Assembly: GCA_958404085.1 (NCBI GenBank)
Contig: CATXZX010000115.1
Location: 1 to 6,210 of the forward strand
Reading direction: 5' to 3'
DNA length: 6,210 nt
DNA from: an uncultured Prevotellaceae bacterium
Lineage (GTDB): Bacteria; Bacteroidota; Bacteroidia; Bacteroidales; Bacteroidaceae
In this document: positions 5,963 through 6,210 of the stretch, in pieces
Layout: each line of letters opens with the position of its first letter
How positions within the stretch are numbered: the first letter of the stretch is position 1
The notes under the pieces: generated by a model
Databases searched by the model: none
Seen by the model: only the letters and a program-made list of their open reading frames with translations
What the model was told of the DNA's origin: nothing
Position numbers and translations under genes: made by a program

Positions 5963-6210
5963 ATGCGGAGTCATTGGATCTTTAAGATTTTATTGCTGAA
6001 CAGCTTGCTCTTGTCGCAAGTAGCGTTTTCGGCTCATGCAGTTGAAGCGGACAGTGTCGTGAAACGGAGAAATATAATCCAGAAGATCTCGGATTATCTG
6101 GCAGAATCGGATAAGCCCGATTCGACGAAAAAAGTGGATTTCGGTATTTTGGGAGGGCCGCATTATGCTTCCGACTCCGGTTTGGGTCTTGGGTTGGTGG
6201 CTTCGGGGCT
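5963..6210 (+). CDS. Omp85/BamA-like outer-membrane protein, N-terminal part; 3' end outside the window
   Basis: The first 82 codons are visible and the frame is open to the window's right edge. Residues 1-26 (start MRSHWIFKILLLNSLLLS) form a signal peptide with a basic start and hydrophobic core, with likely cleavage near AFSAHA. A charged stretch follows (KRRNIIQKISDYLAESDKPD), then KKVDFGILGGPHYASDSGLG, which resembles the first barrel strands of Bacteroidota surface-antigen (Omp85/BamA/TamA-like) proteins. The barrel would start only about 40 residues after cleavage, leaving no room for POTRA domains. The start is the ATG at 5963: the nearby ATG at 5956 is in another frame and stops after nine codons. 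The family call rests on a short stretch. Confidence 0.7.
   Translation, partial: MRSHWIFKILLLNSLLLSQVAFSAHAVEADSVVKRRNIIQKISDYLAESDKPDSTKKVDFGILGGPHYASDSGLGLGLVASG

Noticed and set aside
1..6210. CRISPR array, insertion sequence, tRNA or rRNA gene
   Set aside because: No regularly spaced long repeats, no transposase-like product or terminal inverted repeats, and no tRNA or rRNA consensus stretch were seen on either strand.

Overview
The window looks like chromosomal DNA of a Bacteroidota member, most likely a gut Bacteroidales species. Three things suggest this. Start codons lack strong Shine-Dalgarno sequences. Three intergenic sites match the Bacteroidota -7 promoter element TAnnTTTG, one of them with a well-spaced TTTG at -33. 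The gene content (arylacetate-CoA ligase plus a tandem ACT protein, RarA, CysK and an Omp85-type outer-membrane protein) fits that group. The genus cannot be fixed from the sequence alone.

Left part (1-2620, + strand): the 3' portion of a phenylacetate-CoA ligase gene, a small tandem-ACT-domain protein and rarA follow one another with gaps of 16 and 17 bases. They read as one transcription unit that ends in a long hairpin terminator. The first two genes form a known metabolic pair for aryl-acids and aromatic amino acids. RarA is a replication-fork and recombination ATPase with no obvious metabolic link, so it may simply share the transcript.

Middle (2640-4390, - strand): one unrecognised 557-residue protein converges on rarA. 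It has one N-terminal and two C-terminal membrane segments around a large, probably extracytoplasmic, two-lobed region joined by a Gln/Thr/Pro-rich linker. It is clearly more AT-rich than its neighbours and has its own near-consensus promoter, which suggests an independently acquired accessory gene. It is the least explained element here.

Between it and cysK (4390-4670) lies a gene-free stretch that holds a cluster of TGACG/CGTCA motifs. cysK (4766-5713, - strand) encodes a complete cysteine synthase and is followed by a good intrinsic terminator at 4674-4706. Its promoter region carries three TTGCA units spaced exactly 11 bases apart.

Right edge (5963-6210, + strand): divergent from cysK, the start of an exported protein with a signal peptide and an Omp85/BamA-like barrel opening. 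It is cut by the window end and appears to have almost no room for POTRA domains. The 249-base divergent intergenic region carries a putative promoter for each direction.
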